64,000 nt of DNA from positions 6,404,207 through 6,468,206 of the forward strand of contig NC_068937.1 in assembly GCF_016801865.2 (NCBI RefSeq). Reading direction: 5' to 3'. Below the pieces are notes generated by a model. It was not told where the DNA came from and ran no database searches. It saw only the letters and a program-made list of their open reading frames with translations. This DNA is from Culex pipiens pallens (taxonomy: Eukaryota; Arthropoda; Insecta; Diptera; Culicidae). Within the stretch, counting starts at the first letter, position 1. Each line of letters starts with the position of its first letter. The position numbers and the translations under genes were made by a program. Below, piece by piece: positions 11,201 through 23,200 of this stretch.

Positions 11201-14200
11201 AATTTAAGAATTTAAGAATTTAAGAATTTAAGAATTTAAGAATTTAAGAATTTTAAGAATTTAGGAATTTGAATGATATTGTAAGTAATTTAAATGGATG
11301 ATTTAAGATTTAAGAATTTAAGAATTTAAGAATTTAAGAATTTAATTAAGAATTTTAGAATTTTAAGAATTTAAGAATTTAAGAATTTAAGAATTTAAGA
11401 ATTTAAGAATTTAAGAATTGAAGAATTTAAGAATTTAAGAATTTAAGAATTTAAGAATTTAAGAATTTAAGAATTTAAGAATTTAAGAATTTAAAAATTT
11501 AAGAATTTAAGAATTTAAGAATTTAAGAATTTAGGAATATAGGAATTTAAGAATCTAAGAATTTAAATTTTATTTGAGATTTTAGAGATTTCCATTTTTT
11601 TGTTTGCAAAATTGTTTTAAATTTAATATTTTTTAGCTTTAAATTTTTATTCAGATATTTTTTTTTATTTTGAATTTTTCTTTATATTTTGAATTTTTGA
11701 TTTTTTAGAGTTTTGAATTTGAGATTTTTAATATTACGATTTTAGAAATTCGAATATTTTATAATCTGAATAATAAAATATATAAATATATAAATAAACA
11801 GCAGTTCCATATGAAAGTTAAAGATAAAAATAAAAGTGCTTCGATTTGGCTCAACATTTTTCTGGGGGTTCCTTGGCCAAAATATTTCGTAATTAAAATA
11901 CGCAACTTTTGGTACCCTAACATGTATAGGTCATCGCTGAAATTTTCGAGTTATCGCAGTTTTAGTGAAAAAAGTTGATTTTTTGCCGATTTTGTCAATT
12001 TCCCGTTTTCGCGCGCGGCGCGTCGAAAAACCCGGATTTTATTTTCAAAAAATCATAGCTCTGAATCCTGATGATGAACCTCGCCCAATTTTGGATATGT
12101 TATGTAAAATTGTCTGAGGTATCCGTTAAAAATATTTTCAGATATAGGCTCTTTGGTCCAGACACCGTCAAAACGGCATTTGATGTTTTCATAAGACTTT
12201 TTCAAATGTTGGGCTTGATTTCTGAAACTCCACATTATTTTTTCTTGGAAGTCAAACTTATCATCTTTCTTTTGCACCCAAGACAGCTGAAATCGGTTGA
12301 AATGGAGCGAAGTTATGATTTTTTGAAAAAAGTGGTTTTTGTGAAAATCGACGAAAATGGCCATTTTTCGGACCACCCTAACACGGCGTAGGTCACTCTA
12401 ATGGCCAAACAAAAAAATATGGGTCTAATTATTTTGGCCAAGGAACCCCCAGAAAAATTTTGAGCCAAATCGAAGCACTTTTATTTTTTTTTCTTTAATT
12501 TTCATATGGAACTGCTGTATATACATAAAAAAAAAGTTTCGATTTTTTTGAATTTGAATTTTGAACAACGGAGCATTAATTTTTGAATGTTCTGATCTTT
12601 TATTTTTCGCCATCTATTTATTTATCAAAATTGCCATCCGCGTGAAATCCGCGCCTGAGCACAGTTAGTCAGCAAATCCGCGCCAAATCCGCGCTATCCG
12701 CGCGATTCGCGCCGTCCGTAACAACCCTGAAACTGTCATACAACACGGGAAAAAAAGAGTTCTCAAAATCGTGAACAAGCGTTCATGAAAATGGGAACCT
12801 CGAACAAAAAGTTCAGATCCCATGATACGATTTTGAAAAACGTACCATGAAATTTGAACACTTTGTTCGTGGTTCCCATTTTCATGAACGCTTGTTCATG
12901 ATTTTGGGAAATTTTTATTTCTCCGTGAATGTTTGCTATAATATTGTAGTATTTTTGTCAAAAAATGCATAAAAACGCTCAATAAAGTTGGAATCATAAT
13001 TAGTATAAAAAACCGATATCGATTCGAAAATTATAATCCCTAGCAATCTCATTTATGTCGTCCAACTCCAAGCGTTTCAACTTTCCCCTTTTTTGCACTT
13101 ATTTCCATGTTCTCTCTCTCACACACACATTTTATACTTGCAAATTTCGCGTGACACTTTATGGTCCTCTGTTTTGCTATTTTCCCTTGGTTTGGTTATG
13201 GCCAACATCGTCGTAGAGCTGTCCACTCTGTCGCAAGCCCAACCAAATTTCACTGCAATTCGACAATTCGCCTAAACTAGCAGCCTATCTCTCACGTTTA
13301 GCCTGATTTCGTTGTTTTCAATTTAGCCTTTCTTTAATTCACCAGCGAAAGCATTCCAAATCATTTCACCTTAACAAGTGACGTTTGTGCAGCAGTGGCG
13401 TGCACTTTTGGGCGAATTAATGTTTCGAGTGCGACAGTCCGTGTAACTTAGCAGGCCTTGAAAATTTCCGGAAAAAAATGGCGCACCCCAATTAGTGCCA
13501 TCTTGTTTACCATAATTGGCACGGAATTTGAGCGAGTTTGTTTAGTCTACTTTCGGATTTTTATCATAAGTAAAAGGCGCAGCAAGATGGCTGTCAAATT
13601 TGCCCAAATTTATCGCTAAATTTCAAATCTCTCAAACCCAGATACCTATCTGACGTGCTCACTCGCCACGAAGCGGGGTGCAAAATCGGGAACCGTTTCG
13701 ACGACGCGGTTCGCGCAATTTCCAGCCCCAAAAACGCCAGGTGACGCCAAACAATGGCCGCCATATTGGAACGGTTTCGATTTCATTTGACGTGCTTTTT
13801 CGACTGACCGATTGCATGACTGTCAGATTTCCAATAATGGTTGGCGGGGGATGTCGATGTAAATTTTTGTTTTGCCTGGCTCTCTTCACACAGACAATTT
13901 ACGTCGTGGGTGGATCCGGTCTCGTCGCCGGCGGAGAAATGCCGTCCGCGCAATAAACAATTGTGCGCGTAAAGTGAAAGTGTTTATTATTTGGGCGAGG
14001 TATTTTGTTTCAGTGCGGTGTGTCACGGTGGGAAAGAGAGGAAGATTATGTCGTGTTGTTATTATTGTTTTTTTTTTTGGTGATCATGGCAAATGGCACT
14101 TTCGCGTTCGCTGGTCGTGGTCGTATTAAGATCAAAATATCGGAACTAATCGCTTTTTGATTAACGGTGCAGCTTCCGACGGAATTGACACGGAGAGATT

Positions 14201-17200
14201 TATAACTTTCTTCAATTCTTCACGAAGCCAGAAATGGATTTTGTTTGTATTTGAAAGCAGACATTTTGCATGATTGGTTCGTCCATACAAGTCTCCATGC
14301 AAATTTGACAGCTGTTCATACAAAAATGGTCTGTAAATATTCGAAAATCTTTATCTTGGGATTGGATTTTCTGATCGATTTGGTGTCTTCAGCAAAGTTG
14401 TACGTTATCAACAGGATAACAACAGAATAAAATAGTTGCACTCTAAAAAAAATGTCTGCTTTAAATTATATTTTTTTCTGCAAAAATATTTTTTTTTATA
14501 TTTAGCTCATTTGAAATGTTATACTTGATTTCCAGTTCCATGTAGTTATGAACCAAAAACACACATTTCATAAATTCCTCACATTATTCACAGCAGTCAG
14601 ATAACAGTCTAGTCGCAGTAGGCACTGTCATTTCCTCATCGCCGTTATCGTCTGCGTCTTCGTGACTCACTAACCTGTGAAACTATGGAGGTATGAATAC
14701 GCCCTCTCCGTTGATTTATTATTTTTCCAGACGACTTAGAATTACGTCGAATAATACATTTGGTAGGTTCAAATTTCTTTTCAAAGTGAAAAATTAATGG
14801 TAAATTTAAAAAAATAGTCATCCTTCAACAATTAAGTCTGAAAATTAAAGAAATAAATTTTCAACAAAAATCCACACTTGTTCATTTGCAAATGTTGCCA
14901 TCGAAGCCAAACTGTTGCTTCCCCATTCAAAATCAGTGAAGCTGAGCTGCAGCTGCTCGTGGCATGACTGAAAATGGCCACCGGCACTACATCACTACAT
15001 CTCCCGTCCCCTTCTCATTGACCGGTAAAGTTGCATTTGCTCATCACTTGGATGCACGCTCATGGGGTAAATAAAAAGCCGTACAGAAAAAAAAATAATG
15101 CAAACACACACCTCTCTTGCTACTATTTTTAATGCATTTGTTTGGCACAGACAGTTGGAATTTGAATTTTGTTGCAAAAAAACTAAACTTTTCCCAAATT
15201 TTGGTCAGTTGCAGTTGAGCGTGCAACTGTCACTTTCCTAAATAAAATTTAATCAATTTTTAAATCGACCGTTAAAATTTGACACTTTAAAGTTGTAAAA
15301 GTTTCGCACCCCTTTGTCTGCTTCCCGTGAGTGCAATTTGTCCGGGTGTGGGTGAATAACATCATCATCGTCACCGTCGGCATCGTGAAATCATCTGAGG
15401 CTCAAGTTTCATAGCGAATAGACGCGGGCCGGGTAAAAAAAAATGCAAATTCAAGCGCAAATTGTGAGAGGCATCGCGGGCGACGACGCGTCAAGTTACC
15501 GCGCAAAATTTAAACAAAACCAACGTCAAGGTGATGAATGAAGTAAAAATAATAATAATGTAACCCGGGCAGACGGTATTAACAAAATTAACAATATTTC
15601 AATAACAAATCCTGTTAAAATAACAAAAAGTTCAACTTCAAGTAGAAAAAATAATAGCAGTTTCTGATAAAATAACAAAATTTGGTATTGAAGTGATATT
15701 ATATTGAAAATGTTTAATAACACGCTAATAAGAGGAAATGTAAAACATTTCAAAAACTCTCCTACTAACAAAATTTGTTATTCGTTCGGTATACTGACTT
15801 AGAAATAAAATTACCATAAATCGCACAAATGGAAAAGTTTATAAGTGTCCATAACACAATCTGTTATTATTTTTTCTTTTGTTAAATATGTTTAGATCTT
15901 TGGGATTATTTTGACCAATTTCGTCGGGATCATTATTTTGGCCATGAAAGTTAAAATTATTCTGAAAAGTTGAAATTTTGAAAGTTGATTTTTTTTTAAT
16001 TATTTGATGTACCCCCTAAAGGACTTTGTTTTAAATGGTTAGAACTATGGGATAATTTTGACCAATTTCGTCAGGGTCATTATTTTGGCCATGAAATGGG
16101 GTCCTCAAGCTAAAATTATTTAAAAATGTTGAAATTTTGAAAGTTGATTTTTTTAATTATTTGATATACCCCCTAAAGGATTTTACTAAAATTGGCTAGA
16201 ACTATGAAATAATTTTGACCATTTTCATGGGGTCATTTATTTCACCATGAAATGGGGTTTCAAGCTAAAGTTAATCCGATAAAATTAACTTTTGAGAGTT
16301 CATTTTTTTTTTAATTTTGTTATATTCCCTAACGGTAGTGCGTCCATCCCGGGAATTCCCGGGACAAAAATCCCGGGTATTCCCGAATCCCGGGATTTTT
16401 GATATTTTGTTCCGGGAATTCCCGAAATTGAAAAAAACATTTTTTTGGTCAGGAAACTCAGATTTGGTTGTGGAAATAGATGAGCAGTTGAATACTTAGT
16501 AATCGATAACATTATTAAAGCATTTGCAAATTTGTATTCGGCATATATCAACATTTATTTGGCTTATAAGGGAAAATTATTAAAATTTTAGTTTACGGAT
16601 CCACAAAATGCCTAGCGCATTAAATATTTTTCATTAAATTTTATTTATTTTTTGAATATTTACGTTTAATGATGATTTTAAACTTGAAAAAAAATCATAT
16701 TTTATTATCTTTCATCAAACATCGGCATCTGGAGCAATTTAGGACAATAGTAACAAATTAAGACAGCATTATGCTCTGATATTTTTTTTGTTTAACATAA
16801 CAATTAGTACACAAATTTTAAAATTTATTTCTCTAAATAATCCTGTACCTATTCAGACTGCAGTCCCGATTTCCCCCAGTTGGCGGTAGTGACTTAAAGA
16901 TAGTTTGTAAAATATGTTTTGTATAATACAGAAATTCTAAACTTTTTCTAAAATTTTATATTGGATGGAGTCATTTTATTTGTTATCGTTTCTTGTTTTT
17001 GTTTTTTTTTACAGTTTCAATGAAATTTGTTTAGCTTTTGTAGTCATTTCATATAAAAAATTAAAGAAATATATAAATAAGAATTTTGTGATTATTAATA
17101 TAAAATCATTTGAATCACATTGGATTAAAAATTATGATTCATTAAAAATCCAAAGCATAACAAAGAACAATAAACAAACATTTTTATTTTTTTTAAACTA

Positions 17201-20200
17201 CCTAAAAACTGATGTTCTTGTTCAGATTGAAGTAAAGATTTTCACCAATTACCAGTATTGAGCTAATTCTATGATTGTAAGCTTTAAAAACATAACAAAT
17301 TTAATGAAAACATAGATTTTATTACTGTTCACAAAATTTCCCGGGAATTCCCGGGATTTCAAAAATATTTTTCCCGTTTCCCGGGAAATTCAAAACCCGG
17401 GAAAATTGGACGCCCTACCTAACGGAATTGATTTATTTATTGAGAATTTTTGAAGTGTGAATAACAAAAACTGTAATTATTTTCACAGAGCCAGGAAGTC
17501 GGAGCTAACGTTGAAGTTCGAGCTCGAGTGAGACCTAGGAGACTGCATCGGATTCAGCTAATTTTCAGCAACTTTTACATGGAGTCGGAATCTGTGAAGT
17601 CGGGTATTTTTGGAGAGCTGAAGTCGTCGTTGACGTCATATCCTGCATCCAGAGTCGGAGTTGTCTTCAAAGTATGGATTCAAAGTCGCTTGGAGGTACC
17701 CGACTCTGCAGCCATGACTAGTACAGAGGAGTTATGGCAACTGCAGGTTTATTTGCAAATTACAAACCAAAACAATAACTTTTTTTGTTATTGCGACATA
17801 CCAGTTCAATAACATTTTTCGTTATTATGCTGCTCCACCTCTCCGCACAAAATAAGAAATCTTGTTATTCCTTCATGATTCCTTCTGTGTTATTGGTTTG
17901 TTATTGCAATAACAACTTAATAACAGTTTAAGTTATTCTTCGAACAAATCTTTGTTATTGATTTTTGTTATTTTAACAACTAATCCGATCATCACAATAA
18001 CATATGTCGATCTTCTCACAATATCAAAAACTGACCTTCCCAAGTTATTTCCGTCTGCTCGGGAACGCTCTGCAACTTATGAGACCTCCGCGCGAGGGTG
18101 TTTGGGAAGTCCGGCAGTGCGGAAAGTTTGATTGTTCAACTCACTCATAAGGCTTTCTAGTCAGAAATTCATCAATACACTCTAAGTTTGTTTGCATCAG
18201 ATTTGAGCAAAAGTTTTTGTCAGGCTACTTCTAGCTGGTTTTTTTCATTGACCGCCCGATATGTCAGCCAACATATTTCGCAAGGCTGTGACAGCTCGAG
18301 CTCGATCATTGTTTGCATCGGGACACTGTGACGAGAAGTTCTTAATTTTTGGGTTAAATTATATTTTTTCACTTAACCTAGAAAGCCTTATTTCTGGGTA
18401 GATTGAATTTCGACGAAATCTAAGAGATTTTGAGGCAAAAGTTCGAAAATAGGTTCTACGCACTTGTTTCCCATTAAGTACATTTAATTGGAAATTTTAC
18501 AGTCAAAGTCTACCTCTACTTTCTGCTCCATCCTCTCGTTTGTGTTCGTTTCGTGTCTGTTTAGCGGTCCATCTCGCAGTCAAACTTTAATTTTATTTAT
18601 TTTTATTTTTCCCCTCCCTTCGCCCGTACGCTGGAGCGAAACATTGACCATCGTCGGGTGAAATCGTAACGGTACCGCAATTGCTGGAGTTACTGACTCC
18701 ACAAAAGCAGCTCTCCCGCTCTGCACGCTGCATCTCTGAGCTCACTCCGCTCTGACGGATTGAGTTGGGTGGGGCACTCTACCCGTTGTAAATACCTTTC
18801 GAGAAACATTCTTCGTAAAGGTCAATTGGTGTGGTGACCAATTTATCTCCGTTTTGTTTTAGCATTTTTCAACTGAAACACCCTAACTTCTCGGATCTTC
18901 TGGAAAAAGTCTACCGCAAAAAACGTCAGAATTGCACGTTTAGCTTCGTTTAATCAAACCACCTCAAACGGAAACAATGTTGTAGACACAGTTAAGAATT
19001 TGTTTGATTGCAAGCCGAGCCTATATCGAAGGGTCAAAGAAACCCACCCCACATCGCTCATTACACACTCAGTTGGCCTTGAAAACACACACTCATCGCG
19101 CGATGCGCGATGCAGAACAATACCTGTTTGTTGTGTTGTAGGTGTGTCTCGGTATAATCGCTAATTCTATTTACAAAACTCATCAAAGTGTGCGGGACGC
19201 GATTCCCTCCGTGCTGCGAGTTTGTTGACGTTGCTTAGGGAGGGGGAGGGGTGGTGTGAAAAATGGTTGTCATAGCCGTCTGTGATAAAGCAACCGTATC
19301 AAAAGTCAAACTTGGCTTGCGTCAATTAGAGAGAGACGTTAGTCAGATTGTTTGTTTGGTTTGAGAAACAGGAAGGAGTCGATTTTGTTGACTAAAACAA
19401 TTTAATTTCTTTTATTTTTTTTCTTAGTTTGAAATTCCCTCTTCTGAATTTTCATTGTGCTTTTTAGGTTAACCAAAATATATTTTCAAAAGACTAGTTT
19501 TTATTTTAAAAACATTGACTGCGTAACTCATGTCAATCTTATGCATTTTTTAATACTGTTAAATTAAAAAAGCAGTTTTCAATGTCCGTAATTCAACTTT
19601 TTTTTTGTATTTTTTATTAGCATGAAAGTCGATTTTCCATACAAGGAACCAGATACAATTTTGCGAGCTGGTGACGGGCATTTGAATATTCGAAAATATT
19701 TATCTTGCGAATGGATTTTCTGATCGATTTGGTGTCTTCGGAAAAGTTGCAGGTGACAAAATAGGCTCATGTAAAAAAGTCCAATTTTTATATTTGACTT
19801 TTGACACTAAAATTTACATCCACATTTTTTTTTTTAAGTTTTCAAATTTTCAATTTTTATTTTTATTTTTGTCACCTCCCCCTTCAAAGTTGGCTCGTAA
19901 AATCAGGGAGCAACTTTTTTTCGAAAAACCTCAAAAATTCAATGGAAATTTATGTGCAATCAGCTGAAATCAATTTAAAATACATTCCTTTTCGTTTAGT
20001 ATCATTTTCAGCATGTTTGGGTTGATTTAAAAATCACTTGAATTTTTGAAAATTTTCTAATGTTTTCAAAACAACTGAACTAGTGTAAAATACATTTTAA
20101 AACACTTTTTGCATTCAGATGTTAAGACTGTAGCTTGTTATTTCAATTTTTAATTATTTTTTTTAAAGGGCAAACATAATTTAATGATTAAAACAAATTA

Positions 20201-23200
20201 GCAGTCAAAAATTATTTTATATGCATATATTTAGCATTGTTTTCATGTTTTTTTGCTGAAATTTGTCGTAATATGTTCAGTTTTTTTGCAATTAAAAATA
20301 TTAATAAAGAAAAAGCACGAAAGCAAACATATTTCCGACAATTTGTTTTTTTTTTTTGCTTCGTTAATCGAACTGCTGGTTGCTGAGATAAAGCCTCTTC
20401 AAGCCTTTTTAAATAATAGATTTCTCAGTATCATCTAAAGAAGGTATTAGATTATTATGACAAACAAACCCGCCCTTTTTGTTTGCAAAATGTATGCAGG
20501 CTGACGTTTCTGCGAACAAATACAGGCAACAAAACAAAGCAGACAAACTGTAAAAAAAAAATGCGAGATTGTTTGTTCGTCATAGTCTCATACCGTCTTA
20601 ACCCTCTACAGCCCAATTCCGCCTTTAAACGGGCTTCGATTTAAAAAATCGCCAAAAATCCTTTTTTCAACCAATTTTTGATCTTTAAAAAGCATTGGAA
20701 AGAAGAACTCTTAAAATTTTAGAAAATGTATGGCTTGAATGTTTAACTTGTTTTATGTGATATTGCCAATATTTTTAAAAATGTATTTTTTTAGGCGACA
20801 ACTTTGGCAGTGTTTTGCCTTCCTCACCTCACTGAGGCAAGGCTATAAAATCACTCGAAAATTGAACTTCTTAAATATACCTTCTAGATACATGTGAGGA
20901 AGGCACCAACCACCTAATGGTGGATTAAGAAACGTGTTTAACTAACATTTCCTATAATTTTTTTTTTTACAATGTAAATGATAATGGTGCCATTTTATAG
21001 CAGAAAAAGTGAAAACGAAGCAAAAAATTGGAAAAGTGACTGTAAAAACATGAAAAAATTAGATAGGCAAAATTTAATGATAGGAGGTGGTAGAATAGGC
21101 CAAATACTACCTAGAACAAACATAAACTAAACAAGATAAATGCAAATTAAATTACTGAAAATGAAACAAGAAAAACATAAAACAAGAGAAGTAAAGTTTT
21201 TCGTAGAACAAAAGTTCTTCAAAACGACCTCTTGAACACGGGAAAAATAAAAATTTTCGAAAAAAAATTTGGGCAGTAGAGGGTTAAGCCCACATTTAGT
21301 GAAATTTTCGGCTCTTTTTTAGTTTTTTTAAGGGTTACTCTTGAATCTGAAATTTCAATATTAATGAAATTTCTTTTCAATGAAAATAATTTTGAAAATT
21401 CCGGCATTTAGAAGTGTAAAAAATTAGTGTTTTATCTCTTTCAAAGTGTTACTCTTGATTTTTATAATTGGAAATTATTTTTATAGAAAAATACATAAAA
21501 TTTCACAAATGTTTTATTTTTTAACATTGAAAATTGAACTAATAGATTTGCGGTTAATTGGCTCCATAAAAAAAAAAACAAGTTTTCTTGGTTCCCAAAG
21601 AGTTATTAATTCAGATGAAAATTCTTTTGTAATCATTTATGTAACCGACTTTTGTTTAGAAGTGAGGAAGACACCAGCCACATAGATGGACTAAGTTAGT
21701 TTTTAGAGTTAAGTCTGCTTTTGTAATCGATTTGAACTAGATTCAAGATGGATTAGTGGTGAATGCACTAAGAAAAATTGTCTCAAAATACTTAGCTATT
21801 CAAAGCTCTCCACAAACAAGAACGCATTCCAAGTAGTAAATCATCGCTTGCAAAACTGGGCCAACTTCCAGCAACGATCATCGCCGGAGGACGGACGATG
21901 CAGCCGCGTGCAAATTTTTCCACGTGATGAATGTTGGTATAAATAGCTAAGCACTGCCCACCGTACACTTTCAGCACCTGCAGGTAGTAGAGTGTGGAGT
22001 AGAGTTGTTCCAGGGCACGCATCGTTGCGGCCGATGATGAGCAAAACTCGTTCATCATTATTATGGTTCGTGGTTTGCTAGTCACTCCTCCGTTGAGTTT
22101 AGTTGGTTGGACTTGCTGGTGTGAAAGGAGGCAGATTCGCCCCATTAGTGTGGGGGACCAATTTGGACGGGGAGGAGGAAAAATTACCATACTTCAGTGG
22201 CCAATTAGGCAGATGGACACTTGGAACTTCAGGTGGAAAGTCCGGTGAACCAAAGTCTACTTTCAAAATTGTTTTTTTCAGCAAAGGTTACCGACCAAAA
22301 GCACTCTGCACTCTATCGATTAATTCGTGCGAAAACCTGGCAGAACTAATTTGAACTCAGACGATTTTTTTCACTCTTTATTTCGTCTACTAAAACTGAC
22401 CACTACCAGACTAGCATAGTAGTTGTCGGTGGCAATTTGCAACATGAAACCCACCGACAAAGAAGAACAACGAACAGCAAAAAAGTGTGTCGGTATCACA
22501 TTCCTTTGCGCTTCAGAGTCCGGCGTTGGTGCAAGTCGGTCCCACTAAATAATAATGTACTTTGCTACTACTGGTCGTCAAGCACCTTAGAGCAGCGTGG
22601 AGGAGGAGGCCATTATAATCGGTCAACCGGTGCGAACCAAAACTTCTTTTAATGGTCGAGAACCTCGAACGTTCACTTTTGCTTTTTTTTTGCGACTTGC
22701 TCAACGCAGAAAATTTGTTGCCATTAGAGTAATCTTCTGGGTTGGTTTTGTGCAAATTGAATAGGTACAGCACGGGTCACCAGTTTTACGTTCACATCAG
22801 TTGAAATTTGTTTCGTCAATTATTATGGTTTTCTTAAAAATAGTTTAGCTCAAAAAATCTCAATTTAAATTGTATTTTTCATTATGGCGATTAGTGAGAA
22901 AAAGTATTCAACCTAGAATTTCCATTAAATTTTCTAGAAGAATGTTTTTTTTTTATTCTTAAAACTCTGCTTTTAAAAATTGTAAGCCAGTTTTGCCTGA
23001 GCCCATATTTTTTTTATTGAAAGCAAATGTTGTCTTCAGAATCTTTTCTTTAAATCTTTGAACTGAAGGTGTAACAAAATCGGATGGTTTCTGTTAAATT
23101 CCAACCTGATTGCTGTTCGATCAAAGTAGCCCGTTGTTCCATAATTAAATCATTGTTTACATTCTTTGGACGACAGTTTTGTAGTGAAACTGAGCAGTTT

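Larger units (their letters stand above)
10072..12729. mobile_element. CAGGGTTGTTACGG element, expanded copy
   Basis: The ends are CAGGGTTGTTACGG (10072) and the inverted CCGTAACAACCCTG (to 12729). Next to each end are subterminal repeats of AATCCGCGCC-type words. AAACTG flanks both sides and may be a target duplication. A second, right-truncated copy lies in Nup205 intron 2 (35796 to about 37100) and aligns through most of both flanks. The copy here differs by about 1 kb of G/T block plus 8-bp satellite, and by a nested MITE (11799-12517). There is no transposase frame. Confidence 0.75.

Noticed and set aside
16965..17261. 98-aa AT-rich frame in the hAT-like element
   Set aside because: Lys/Asn/Ile/Phe-rich composition only; no hAT dimerisation or catalytic motif.
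21792..22190. 132-aa minus-strand frame
   Set aside because: No domain, no codon bias and no splice context; several nested frames of similar length on both strands. Left unassigned.
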